Shown here piece by piece: positions 24,062 to 31,787 of a stretch of 35,363 nucleotides of DNA (the stretch's first letter is position 1; each line of letters begins with the position of its first letter). The DNA comes from Acidobacteriaceae bacterium (lineage in GTDB: Bacteria > Acidobacteriota > Terriglobia > Terriglobales > Acidobacteriaceae), in contig PLGM01000364.1 of NCBI GenBank assembly GCA_003139795.1, positions 1-35,363 on the forward strand, in the 5' to 3' direction. Position numbers and translations under genes: made by a program. The notes beneath the pieces are model-generated. The model saw only the letters and a program-made list of their open reading frames with translations, had not been told where the DNA came from and ran no database searches.

Positions 24062-24740
24062 ATGGGAGCAGGTTCTTTCTTCGGCTGCCCATCTGCAACA
24101 CATTTTGCCGGATGCGGTTCTTGTGGGAGGCACGGCCGCGGCGATCTATACCGGGCACCGGATGTCTACGGATGCGGACCATGTTCTCACAAATCTGCGG
24201 CAGCTCTTCGATCAGGTGTTGGCCGAGTTGGAATCGGTGGCAGGCTGGAAGACGGCGCGAGTTCGCCCGCCGGTACAGATATTGGGCAGTCTGGATGGCA
24301 TCGAGACCGGTATTCGGCAATTGATTCGGGATCGGCCGTTGGATACCACTGAAATCGAACGCTTCGGCCAGCGGCTTACCGTTGCAACCCTGGCCGAGAA
24401 GCTGCGCATCAAGGCGGTGTTGATCCTCAAGCGCAACGCGACGCGCGATTACCTCGATTTTGCCGCTCTCGCCGATCGCATGGGGGATGAAGATGCGACG
24501 TCGGCCCTGTGTTCGTTCGATAGCATCTACCCGCAGCCGAATGGGGAATCGGCTTTGCAGCAACTCCAGATTCAGCTTGCAAGCCCGTTGCCGTACGACC
24601 TGGATGAGGTCAACCTTTCCGAGTATAAGGGGCTGTCGTCCAGGTGGCACGATTGGAGCGCCGTTCAATCGGCCTGCGCGGCCTGCGCCACTCTGATCTT
24701 CGACCGGATCGTCGGGTGCGAAGACACAGAGAAAAACTGA
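24033..24740 (+). CDS. AbiEii/AbiGii-type nucleotidyltransferase toxin family protein
   Basis: A 235-residue protein with the minimal nucleotidyltransferase core of the AbiEii/DUF1814 family. AVLVGGTAAAIYTGHRMSTDADH (residues 28-50) gives the GG motif and the metal-binding D-x-D (D47, D49). Further on, ATLAEKLRIKAVLILKRNAT followed by RDYLDFAAL is the family's K...RD.xD segment. Known AbiEii-type proteins are type IV or tRNA-targeting toxins that block growth, often as phage defence; the target here cannot be read from sequence. The ATG at 24033 is chosen because GGAGG (24024-24028) precedes it and the upstream frame lies inside the partner gene. The gene sits between copies of the ftsI tail, so the whole unit looks like an insertion. 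Confidence 0.78.
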   Translation: MPNSTSDLPEWEQVLSSAAHLQHILPDAVLVGGTAAAIYTGHRMSTDADHVLTNLRQLFDQVLAELESVAGWKTARVRPPVQILGSLDGIETGIRQLIRDRPLDTTEIERFGQRLTVATLAEKLRIKAVLILKRNATRDYLDFAALADRMGDEDATSALCSFDSIYPQPNGESALQQLQIQLASPLPYDLDEVNLSEYKGLSSRWHDWSAVQSACAACATLIFDRIVGCEDTEKN

Positions 24741-24746
24741 AGGCGC

Positions 24747-24867
24747 GCCGCGGCGGACCTTGAGGTGCGCATCGCCGGCAACGGTACGGTGCGGGAACAG
24801 GCGCCCGCCGCGGGCACGATGGTTGCGTCCGGGACGCAGATCGTGGTGCGCTGCGGGCGGTGAGGCA
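24747..24867 (+). repeat. 121-bp direct repeat, copy 2 (duplicated ftsI tail)
   Basis: A near-exact copy of 23589-23709: it still encodes a peptide ending in TQIVVRCGR and a TGA in the same arrangement, but it has no upstream gene and begins 6 nt after the toxin stop. It marks the right boundary of a 1158-bp unit that contains the toxin and its partner. Confidence 0.9.
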
Positions 24868-24892
24868 TTCCTCGCTTGCGGAGTGAGACCGA

Positions 24893-25354
24893 TTACATCC
24901 CCTCCGGCCAGCGGCGGGTTGCTTCGAGCGATTCGCCTGTTTCGAGAAGGCTCTTGAGGCTGGCAATGATCATCGGCCATCCGCCCGAAACTGCCTTGAT
25001 GAATTTCGAGTCGGGCTTGTCCATCTCATGCAGGATGGTGAGTTTGACCGAATCGCCTTTCTCTTCGAGAGTGTAGGTCAGGCGCGAGAAGCCCTCCGCG
25101 GTCATCTCGGGGAACATGTGATTCTGCCACTTCAGGACCAGCCGCCGGTGCGGCTCGATCTCGATCACTTCGCCGCTGTCGGCTGTGGCCCCATTTGGTT
25201 TCGCAATCCGCCAGGAAGCGCCGGGTTTCCATTCGGACTCCTGCGTTGTTCCCATCCAGAATTGGCGCGTGAATTCGGGTTCCGTCAGAGCCCGCCACAG
25301 TTTCTCCGGCGTGGTGCGAATAAACGTCACATAAACAAATTGCGATTCAGCCAT
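24893..25354 (-). CDS. SRPBCC / AHSA1-family (START-like) protein
   Basis: A 153-residue soluble protein with the Bet v 1/START-like fold of the AHSA1 (Aha1-homology) group. Seen: VTFIRTTPEKLWRALTEPEF near the N-terminus, the WxxG-type turn ESEWKPGASW, a strand GEVIEIEPHRRLVLKWQ, YTLEEKGDSVKLTILHE, and the C-terminal helix GGWPMIIASLKSLLETGE. These proteins bind hydrophobic ligands; members next to an ArsR-type repressor are common, and their substrate is usually unknown. The ATG at 25354 has GGAGGGAG about 9 nt upstream and overlaps the ArsR gene end by 8 nt, giving a two-gene operon. It is transcribed against the dcw direction. Confidence 0.85.
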   Translation of the reverse strand: MAESQFVYVTFIRTTPEKLWRALTEPEFTRQFWMGTTQESEWKPGASWRIAKPNGATADSGEVIEIEPHRRLVLKWQNHMFPEMTAEGFSRLTYTLEEKGDSVKLTILHEMDKPDSKFIKAVSGGWPMIIASLKSLLETGESLEATRRWPEGM

Positions 25355-25676
25355 CGGTTTCTCCCTCCAGTTTTTCCTTAAGTTCGGCGAGAACGCGCAG
25401 ACGTCCCCGCTCGTATTTGCCGATCCAGCGCTCGGCAATCTCGTGGATCGGCATCGGATTCAGATAGTGCAGCTTCTCGCGGCCCCGCCAGATGCATACC
25501 ACAAGCGTGGCTTCTTCCAGCAGCTTGAGATGGCGCGTCACTGCCTGGCGGGACATCTCCATGTGCTGGCAAAGCTGTCCCAGCGTTTGCCCGTTGTCCG
25601 CCCGCAGGCGGTCCAGCAAGAGCCGGCGTTCGGGAGCAGCGAGCGCCTTGAACACTTTGTCCAGGTCCGCGCCCAT
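25347..25676 (-). CDS. ArsR-family HTH transcriptional regulator
   Basis: A 109-residue winged-helix repressor (or 115 from a TTG at 25694). It shows the ArsR fold: FKALAAPERRLLLDRLRADN, GQLCQHMEMSRQAVTRHLKL (recognition helix SRQAVTRHL), LEEATLVVCIWRGREKLHYL wing. No CxC metal site is visible, as is usual for the subgroup paired with SRPBCC proteins; the C-terminal helices contain IAERWIGKYE typical of that subgroup. It probably represses this operon through the palindrome at 25689-25708. The ATG at 25676 has no good ribosome-binding site and a -10-like CATAAT close upstream, so leaderless expression is possible. Confidence 0.85.
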   Translation of the reverse strand: MGADLDKVFKALAAPERRLLLDRLRADNGQTLGQLCQHMEMSRQAVTRHLKLLEEATLVVCIWRGREKLHYLNPMPIHEIAERWIGKYERGRLRVLAELKEKLEGETDG

Positions 25677-25688
25677 TGGCGGTATATT

Positions 25689-25708
25689 ATGCAACCTTTC
25701 GGTTGCAT
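25689..25708. promoter_or_regulatory. ArsR operator
   Basis: ATGCAACC-TTTC-GGTTGCAT, a perfect 8+8 inverted repeat 12 nt before the arsR-type ATG. Its TGCAACC-N4-GGTTGCA core is the kind of site found in front of ArsR-SRPBCC operons. It overlaps the probable promoter, consistent with autorepression. Confidence 0.7.
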
Positions 25709-25739
25709 GTCAAGAGCAAAGATAGGTTCTGCCTGGCTT

Positions 25740-25863
25740 GGAGTGTGTCGGAAATAGGAGATTCAAGTACTCTAACTCATTTAGAATCAACTGCTTACGC
25801 AAAAATGTAGAATTCGTAAGTTATTGATTCTAAAGGATGAAAAATCTATTTCCGACAGACTCC
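25740..25863. repeat. MITE-like element with nested inverted repeats
   Basis: Ends GGAGTGTGTCGGAAATAG (25740-25757) and 25846-25863 are inverted copies with one mismatch. Nested within are TTAGAATCAA (25781-25790) with TTGATTCTAA (25824-25833) and CTTACG (25794-25799) with CGTAAG (25815-25820), so the centre forms a stem around a 15-nt loop. The 124-bp unit is AT-rich unlike its neighbours and encodes nothing. It could be a miniature inverted-repeat element or a structured RNA. Confidence 0.6.
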
Positions 25864-25948
25864 TAGGAAGCCAAATCGCAGAATGTACACTTATCGAGGC
25901 GCGCGGCGAGAGTCATGCTCGAACGGGCATAGGGGAAGGGAAGTACCG

Positions 25949-26647
25949 ATGTTGTTGCCAACCTTGCGCAAGGCGTTGAAGCAGGCGGGTGATCCAGTCA
26001 GGGCACCGGCAATGCAGGCGTACATGAAATCTGCAATGCCATACCATGGCGTGGCGGCGCCATTGCTCCGCCAGGTATGCAAGGCGGCGTTTGCTGACAT
26101 GCAGTTTGCGACGGCGTCGGATTGGCAGGAGCAGGTGCTGGAAATATGGCGTGGCGCGCAATTCCGCGAAGAGCGTTACGCGGCGCTGTATCTGGCAGGC
26201 GACAAACGTGCGCGGCCTTTTCAGACGCCGCCTGCAATGAAGATGTATGAGGAGTTAATCGTTACCGGCGCGTGGTGGGACTACGTGGACGACATTGCAT
26301 CGCACGGCATTGGACCAATCTTGAGGGACTATCCTGCGCCCATGCGGCGCAAGATGCTGTCCTGGAGCAAGTCGGAAAATCTGTGGAAGCGGCGCACGTC
26401 AATCCTGTGCCAGCTCGGGTTCAAGGCGGAAACAGATCTGGGTTTGCTGTATGCCTGCATTGAACCCTCGCTTGGCTCGCGGGAATTCTTTCTGCAGAAG
26501 GCGATTGGCTGGGCGCTGCGCCAATACGCCTGGACTGATGGCGCTGAGATCGAGAGATTTGTGCGGCTCAACCGCGCCCGGCTGAGTGCGCTGAGCTGCC
26601 GGGAGGCGCTGAAGAACATCGAGACCATCAAAACGCGTGAACCCTGA
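25949..26647 (+). CDS. AlkD-like DNA alkylation repair protein (HEAT-repeat glycosylase)
   Basis: A 232-residue protein of the AlkD/AlkC DNA glycosylase family, which excises N3- and N7-alkylated purines using an all-helical HEAT-like fold. Conserved residues are visible: FREERYAALYLA (76-83 region), GAWWDYVDDIASHGIGPIL with the Trp pair (W109-W110) and catalytic-type Asp114, LWKRRTSIL with the DNA-contacting Arg (~R149), and FLQKAIGWALRQYAW with W188. Length matches AlkD. The ATG at 25949 has GGGGAAGGGAAG upstream; an earlier in-frame ATG at 25883 would add 22 residues with no homology. It lies in the accessory segment between ftsI and murE, same strand as dcw. Repair specificity is inferred from family only. 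Confidence 0.85.
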   Translation: MLLPTLRKALKQAGDPVRAPAMQAYMKSAMPYHGVAAPLLRQVCKAAFADMQFATASDWQEQVLEIWRGAQFREERYAALYLAGDKRARPFQTPPAMKMYEELIVTGAWWDYVDDIASHGIGPILRDYPAPMRRKMLSWSKSENLWKRRTSILCQLGFKAETDLGLLYACIEPSLGSREFFLQKAIGWALRQYAWTDGAEIERFVRLNRARLSALSCREALKNIETIKTREP

Positions 26648-26679
26648 ATCCTTCCGAAAACAAATGCCGTCCTGCGATC

Positions 26680-26685
26680 TACAAT
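26680..26685 (+). promoter_or_regulatory. possible -10 element of a murE promoter
   Basis: TACAAT ends 10 nt before the murE ATG (26696). There is no Shine-Dalgarno sequence between them, so a transcript starting here would be nearly leaderless. A separate promoter is needed if the opposite-strand ArsR-SRPBCC operon interrupts dcw transcription. Confidence 0.3.
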
Positions 26686-26695
26686 CGACCACGAG

Positions 26696-28216
26696 ATGAA
26701 TTGGAAAGAACTGATCGAAGAAGTAACGGCCGTCGGAGCTGGCGGCGGCTCGGAGCAGCCGGTGACGGGCGTGGAGTACGACTCGCGACGGGTGAGGCCG
26801 GGCGCGGTGTTTGTGGCCATGAAAGGCGGCTCGACGGACGGCAATCGCTACGTGGAGAAAGCCATCGCCGCGGGGGCGCTGGGCATCATCACCGACTCGG
26901 CGCAAAAGTTCGATCATGTGCTGGTTTTTGAAGCCGGACTGCCGGTGCTGGAGGTGGAACACGGGCGGCGCGCGCTGGCCCAGGCTGCGGCGGCCTTCTT
27001 CGGCCATCCCGAGCGCAGGCTTGCGGCCACGGGGATCACTGGGACCAATGGAAAGACCACCACGGCGTTTCTCGCCGAGGCGCTGCTCAACGCGGCTGCC
27101 CGCACCACCGTGCTGGTGGGGACGATTGAATATCACGTGGCCGGCGATGTGAGGCCAAGCATGCACACCACGCCCGAATCGAGAGATTTGTTCGAGCTGA
27201 TGGCCGAGGGCGCGGGCCGGGGCGCCACGGAACTGGTGACCGAGGTCTCAAGCCACGCACTCGACCAGGGCCGCGCCATCGGTTTGGGTTTTGATGTGGC
27301 CGTCTTTACTAACCTGACCCGCGACCATCTCGATTATCACCACACGATGGAGCAGTACTTCGCGGCCAAGCGGCTGCTGTTCGACGGCACGGTCTATCCG
27401 GCTCCGCGGGTTGCAGTGATCAATGCGCACGATCCGCGCGCGGAAGATCTTGCCCAGGTGGCGCGCAAGGCAGGCGCGGAGGTGCGGACCTATGGAATCG
27501 GACAAAGAGATCGCTGCGACTGGCGCGCGGCAAGCTACTCGCTCACTCCCGGCGGAGCGGTGCTGGAGCTGGAAACGCCGGCGGGCGCGGCCAGGGTGAT
27601 TTCGCGGCTGGCCGGCGAGGTGAACATACTCAACCTGCTGGCCGCGCTTACGGCTGCCCACGCGCGGGGCGTTCCGTTCGCCGATCTGGTCGAATTTGTT
27701 GCGCAGCTCAAGCCGGTTCCCGGCCGCTTCCAGCCGGTCGATGCGGGGCAGCCGTTCACGGTGATCGTGGACTACGCGCACACCGACGACGCGCTGCGCA
27801 ACCTGACGGCGCTGGCGCGGCAGATGACGGCGCAATCCGGCGGACGCGTGATTACGCTGTTCGGCTGCGGCGGCGACCGGGACCGCACCAAGCGGCCGAA
27901 GATGGGCCAGGCTGCCGGAGCGGGGAGCGACTTTGTGGTGGCCACCAGCGACAATCCCCGCTCCGAGGATCCGGCGGCGATTCTGGCCGAGATCGAGCCC
28001 GGATTGAAGGCCAGCGGCGTCCAATACACCGTCGAGCCGGATCGCGCCGCGGCTATTCGCCTGGCGCTTCAGGCGGCCAAAGCCGGAGACGTGGTTCTGA
28101 TCGCCGGCAAGGGCCACGAGAAAGAGCAGATTCTGGCCGGGCGCACCATTCCATTCGACGATGCGGCGATGGCGCTTTCGGCGCTGGCTGAATTGGACTA
28201 TCGTGGAGAGCAATGA
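26696..28216 (+). CDS. murE: UDP-MurNAc-tripeptide synthetase MurE (meso-DAP adding)
   Basis: A 506-residue cytoplasmic ligase adding the third stem-peptide residue to UDP-MurNAc-L-Ala-D-Glu with ATP. Domains: N-terminal UDP-binding (1-~95, GVEYDSRRVRPGAVFVAMKG), central ATPase with GITGTNGKTTT (113-123), HTTPES, TEVSSHALDQGR and NLTRDHLDYH, the Lys expected to be carbamylated in YFAAKRLLF (K225), and the C-terminal domain with DYAHTDDAL, FGCGGDRDRTKRPKM and KGHEKEQ. The motif DNPR at 419-422 (TSDNPRSEDP) is the mark of meso-diaminopimelate-specific enzymes, so the wall is of the DAP type. It overlaps murF by 4 nt (ATGA). No ribosome-binding site precedes the start. Confidence 0.95.
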   Translation: MNWKELIEEVTAVGAGGGSEQPVTGVEYDSRRVRPGAVFVAMKGGSTDGNRYVEKAIAAGALGIITDSAQKFDHVLVFEAGLPVLEVEHGRRALAQAAAAFFGHPERRLAATGITGTNGKTTTAFLAEALLNAAARTTVLVGTIEYHVAGDVRPSMHTTPESRDLFELMAEGAGRGATELVTEVSSHALDQGRAIGLGFDVAVFTNLTRDHLDYHHTMEQYFAAKRLLFDGTVYPAPRVAVINAHDPRAEDLAQVARKAGAEVRTYGIGQRDRCDWRAASYSLTPGGAVLELETPAGAARVISRLAGEVNILNLLAALTAAHARGVPFADLVEFVAQLKPVPGRFQPVDAGQPFTVIVDYAHTDDALRNLTALARQMTAQSGGRVITLFGCGGDRDRTKRPKMGQAAGAGSDFVVATSDNPRSEDPAAILAEIEPGLKASGVQYTVEPDRAAAIRLALQAAKAGDVVLIAGKGHEKEQILAGRTIPFDDAAMALSALAELDYRGEQ

Positions 28217-29625
28217 AACTCACATTGGCAGAGGCGGCGATCGGCGCGTGCGCGGTGCTGGAGGCTCCGGCCAGTGTGGTGAACCCCGGAGCGCTGGTGG
28301 TGAGCGGCTACTCCATCGACTCGCGCACCGTGGCCGCCGGCGAGCTGTTCTTTGCCGTGCGCGGGGAGCGGCTGGACGGGCACGACTTTGTGCTTGCGGC
28401 GCTGGAGCGCGGGGCGGTTGCGGCGGTGGTGTCGCGCGCGCTGGTGGCCAGCTTGCCCGACGCGGTGCTGGCCGCGCCGCTGCTGATTGCCGAAGACCCG
28501 CTGGTTGCGTTGCAGGCTTTGGCCGCGCATGTGCGGCGGCGGTGGGGCCGGCGCGTGGTGGCCATTGCCGGCTCGGCGGGCAAGACCACCACCAAGGAAG
28601 CGGTGGCCGCGGCGCTGGGCGCAAAGTTCAACGTGCTCAAGTCGCAGGGCAATCTGAACAACGGATTCGGCCTGCCCTTGCAACTGCTGCGCCTGGAGCC
28701 GGAGCACGAGATCGCGGTGGTCGAGATGGGGATGAACCACGCGGGCGAGATCGCCGCGCTGGCGCGCATCGCCAGCCCCGACTGGGGCGTGGTGACCAAC
28801 GTGGGCACGGCGCACATCAAAAACTTTGCCGACGGGCAGGCGGGGATCGCGCGCGCCAAGTTGGAGCTGGTGGACGCGCTGCCGGCCAATGGCGTGGCCT
28901 TCCTCAACTGCGACGATCCCTACGTCTCGCAGTTTGGCCGCGACTTTCTTGGCCGCGTCGTCTATTTCGGCACCGGCCCCTGCGCCAATCCGCAGGTACT
29001 TGCAGCCGGCGAAGACCTGGCGGGATTGCATTTGAGATTTCGCGCCGGGGCGCGCGAGGGCGAGTTCACACTGCGCATGCTGGGCGCGCACAACGCATTG
29101 AATGCACTGGCCGGACTCGCCGTTGCTTTGGAGGCGGCCGTCGACGTGGATGCGGCGGTTGCGGCGCTCGAGTCGCTCACCGCCGGCGACAAGCGCGGCC
29201 AGGTGATGGAGATCGATGGCGCGACGATTCTGAACGACAGCTATAACTCGAATCCCGAGGCGCTCGGTTCGATGATCCGCACGCTGGCTACGCGCCCGGC
29301 CCGCCGCCGCATTCTGGTGGCCGGGGAGATGCTTGAGCTGGGCGAGCAGGGTCCCGCTTTGCACGCGGCCTGCGGACGCGCCGCCGCCGAGGCCGGCCTG
29401 GACCTGGTTGCCGGCGTGCAGGGCAACGCCGAACACTTGGCCGCGGCGGCCTGCACCGGCGGAGTCGCATCGCTGTTCCTGCGCGATGCCGAAGCCGCCG
29501 GGCGCTGGCTTAAGGAGACGTTGCAGCCGGGCGATGTGGTGCTGGTGAAGGGTTCGCGCGGGGTGCACCTGGAACGGGCGATCGAGATCGTCAAGGAAAG
29601 ATTCGGGGCAGTGGAGGGGCAATGA
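28213..29625 (+). CDS. murF: UDP-MurNAc-tripeptide:D-Ala-D-Ala ligase MurF
   Basis: A 470-residue cytoplasmic Mur ligase that adds D-Ala-D-Ala to UDP-MurNAc-tripeptide, completing the pentapeptide. Visible: N-terminal SIDSRTVAAGELFFAVRGER LDGHDF pattern, P-loop IAGSAGKTTTKEAV (118-131), KSQGNLNNGFGLPL, VVEMGMNHAGEIAALA, NVGTAHIKNFADGQAGIARAK split between the ATPase core and its Lys, and the C-terminal ILNDSYNSNPEALGSM and VKGSRGVHLER. The start overlaps the murE stop by 4 nt and the stop overlaps the next start by 4 nt, so murE-murF-metallo-beta-lactamase are translationally coupled. Very GC-rich and of normal length. Confidence 0.95.
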   Translation: MKLTLAEAAIGACAVLEAPASVVNPGALVVSGYSIDSRTVAAGELFFAVRGERLDGHDFVLAALERGAVAAVVSRALVASLPDAVLAAPLLIAEDPLVALQALAAHVRRRWGRRVVAIAGSAGKTTTKEAVAAALGAKFNVLKSQGNLNNGFGLPLQLLRLEPEHEIAVVEMGMNHAGEIAALARIASPDWGVVTNVGTAHIKNFADGQAGIARAKLELVDALPANGVAFLNCDDPYVSQFGRDFLGRVVYFGTGPCANPQVLAAGEDLAGLHLRFRAGAREGEFTLRMLGAHNALNALAGLAVALEAAVDVDAAVAALESLTAGDKRGQVMEIDGATILNDSYNSNPEALGSMIRTLATRPARRRILVAGEMLELGEQGPALHAACGRAAAEAGLDLVAGVQGNAEHLAAAACTGGVASLFLRDAEAAGRWLKETLQPGDVVLVKGSRGVHLERAIEIVKERFGAVEGQ

Positions 29626-30500
29626 CGTTTCGGAAATTGCCCGGCAGGGCGATGCTGTTCGCCGTTGGGCTTGCATTTGCGGCGCGGCTGACTGTGCAGG
29701 CTGACCCGGCGTGGACCAGGCCGTTTCCTCCCTTTCGCATTGCCGGCAATCTCTATTACGTCGGGAGCGAAGACCTCGCTTCCTACCTGATCGTCACGCC
29801 CCAAGGGCTCATCCTCATCAACAGCAGCCTTGAGGCTTCAGTGCAGTTGATCAGGAAAAGTGTCGAGGCTTTGGGTTTCCGCTTCAGCGACATCAAGATC
29901 CTGCTCATCAGCCATGCGCATTACGACCATTGCGCGGGCAGTGCAAGGGTGAAGCAACTCACCGGCGCCAGGTATTTCGTGATGGATGCGGATGTGGCGG
30001 CGGTGGAGTCGGGCGGCAAGGCGGACTTTCAATACGGCGCGGACGAGACCATGCGGTTTCCAGCGACAAAGGTGGACCGCGTGCTGCACGACGGCGACAC
30101 GGTGAAGCTGGGAGACGCGGTTCTGACGGCGCACCTGACGGCCGGCCATACCAGGGGTACGACCACCTGGACCATGGACGAGACGGAGAGCGGAAGAACG
30201 CTGCACGTGGTCATCGTCGGGAGTCCGAATGTGAATCCAGGCTACAAGCTGGTGAGAAACAAGACCTATCCGCAAATCGCCGCGGACTATCAGCATGGCT
30301 TTGACGTGCTCAATGCTTTGCCTTGTGACGTTTTTCTGGGCGCTCACGGCAGCTACTACGGGCTGAAGGAGAAATATGAGCGTTGGAAGGGTGGAGACCG
30401 CAACGCCTTCATCGATCCGGCAGGCTACAAGAGCTATATCACCGAGCGTGAACAGGCATTCAAGGCGGAGTTGAAGCGGCAGTCGGCAGGAAACCAGTAG
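29622..30500 (+). CDS. subclass B3 metallo-beta-lactamase
   Basis: A 292-residue secreted zinc hydrolase of the B3 beta-lactamase type. Signal peptide ~1-27 (cleavage near VQADPAW). The zinc ligands of B3 enzymes are all present: H98, H100, D102, H103 in SHAHYDHC, H176 in TAGHTRG, and H242 in LGAHGSYYGL. Other B3 traits are IAGNLYYVGSEDLASYLI and the NPGYKLVRNKTYPQIAADYQ stretch with a Tyr/Pro-rich loop. It should hydrolyse beta-lactams including carbapenems in the periplasm, though a wall-related hydrolase role is possible. ATG at 29622 shares ATGA with the murF stop and has GGAGGGG before it. An unrelated enzyme inside dcw is unusual; base composition is slightly lower in GC than murF. Confidence 0.85.
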   Translation: MTFRKLPGRAMLFAVGLAFAARLTVQADPAWTRPFPPFRIAGNLYYVGSEDLASYLIVTPQGLILINSSLEASVQLIRKSVEALGFRFSDIKILLISHAHYDHCAGSARVKQLTGARYFVMDADVAAVESGGKADFQYGADETMRFPATKVDRVLHDGDTVKLGDAVLTAHLTAGHTRGTTTWTMDETESGRTLHVVIVGSPNVNPGYKLVRNKTYPQIAADYQHGFDVLNALPCDVFLGAHGSYYGLKEKYERWKGGDRNAFIDPAGYKSYITEREQAFKAELKRQSAGNQ

Positions 30501-30579
30501 GGCGTCCTTCCACAGCCCGGCAGCCCCCGGCCCTGTAAAATCAACCTGAACCCCGCCTCATGCCGGCTCTGGAGGCCAC

Positions 30580-31719
30580 TTGCTTTACTGGCTGCTCTAC
30601 GAAAAGCTGTACCCGTTCTTTCACCCGTTCCGGGTCTTTCGCTACCTCACCTTCCGCACCGCCTTTGCCTCGGGCACGGCACTGCTGATCGCGCTGTTTA
30701 TCGGCCCCTGGGTGATCCAGAAGCTGCGCGAGTTCCAGATCGGCCAGTTCATTCGCGAGGACGGGCCGCAGTCGCACCTGAAGAAGTCCGGCACCCCCAC
30801 CATGGGCGGGGTGCTGATTGTGATTGCGATTCTGCTGCCCACGGTGTTGTGGTCCGATCCCTCGAACCCGTTTATCTGGATCGCGGTCTTTTCGACCCTG
30901 GCCTACGGGGCGATCGGCTTTGCCGACGACTACATCAAGGTGGTGCAGCGGCGCAACCTGGGCCTGACGGTGCGCGCCAAGCTGCTTTGGCAGGGGCTGG
31001 CCGCAGCCCTGGTGGCAATTGCGCTGGTGGTCATGCAGCAGTTCAAGATGTTCTCCACGCAGTTGACGGTGCCGTTCATCAAGCAATGGCACCCCGACCT
31101 GCTGTGGCACCGGTGGCCCGCGACCGTCCCGCACCTGGGATTTCTGGTCTTTTTGCCGTTCATTCTGTGGGTGATCGTCGTGCTGATCGGATCAACCAAT
31201 GCCGTGAACCTGACCGACGGACTTGACGGGCTGGCCATCGGCTGCACCACCATCACCGCCGCGGCGCTGGCCGTGCTCACCTACGTCAGCGGGCACGTGG
31301 TCTTTGCCGACTACCTGGAGCTGCAGCACATGCCGATGGTGGGCGAACTGACCGTGTTTTGCGGATCCATGGTGGGCGCTTCCATCGGTTTTCTCTGGTA
31401 TAACGCTCACCCCGCCGAGATCTTCATGGGCGATGTGGGTTCGCTGGCCCTGGGCGGCGCCATCGGCACGGTCGCCATCATCATTCGCCAGGAACTTCTG
31501 CTACCGCTGATCGGCGGCATCTTCGTTCTGGAAGCGGTTTCGGTGATCCTGCAGGTGGGCAGCTACAAGCTGCGCAACAAGAAGCGTATCTTCAAAATGG
31601 CGCCCTTGCACCACCACTTTGAACAACTGGGCTGGAGTGAATCCAAGGTCATTGTTCGCTTCTGGATCGGCGCCCTGGTGTTTGCATTGTTTGCACTCAC
31701 CACCCTGAAACTCCGTTAG
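30580..31719 (+). CDS. mraY: phospho-MurNAc-pentapeptide translocase MraY
   Basis: A 379-residue inner-membrane enzyme with about ten spans that transfers phospho-MurNAc-pentapeptide from UDP to undecaprenyl phosphate, giving lipid I. Motifs: SHLKKSGTPTMGGVLI, the acidic pair in GFADDYIKV, GSTNAVNLTDGLDGLA, GDVGSLALGG and, near the end, FKMAPLHHHFEQLGWSE with the HHH loop. Length is normal. The start is a TTG at 30580 with GGAGG (30571-30575) 4 nt upstream; it yields the typical N-terminus MLYWLLYEKLYPF, and no ATG fits. The gene follows the beta-lactamase after 79 nt and is followed by murD after 68 nt. Confidence 0.95.
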   Translation: MLYWLLYEKLYPFFHPFRVFRYLTFRTAFASGTALLIALFIGPWVIQKLREFQIGQFIREDGPQSHLKKSGTPTMGGVLIVIAILLPTVLWSDPSNPFIWIAVFSTLAYGAIGFADDYIKVVQRRNLGLTVRAKLLWQGLAAALVAIALVVMQQFKMFSTQLTVPFIKQWHPDLLWHRWPATVPHLGFLVFLPFILWVIVVLIGSTNAVNLTDGLDGLAIGCTTITAAALAVLTYVSGHVVFADYLELQHMPMVGELTVFCGSMVGASIGFLWYNAHPAEIFMGDVGSLALGGAIGTVAIIIRQELLLPLIGGIFVLEAVSVILQVGSYKLRNKKRIFKMAPLHHHFEQLGWSESKVIVRFWIGALVFALFALTTLKLR

Positions 31720-31787
31720 ACACGGCCCGCGCGGTGCACCTCGCGGTGCACAATAAAGAGGTCGCGAGAGCCTGAGGATCGGTCGAA

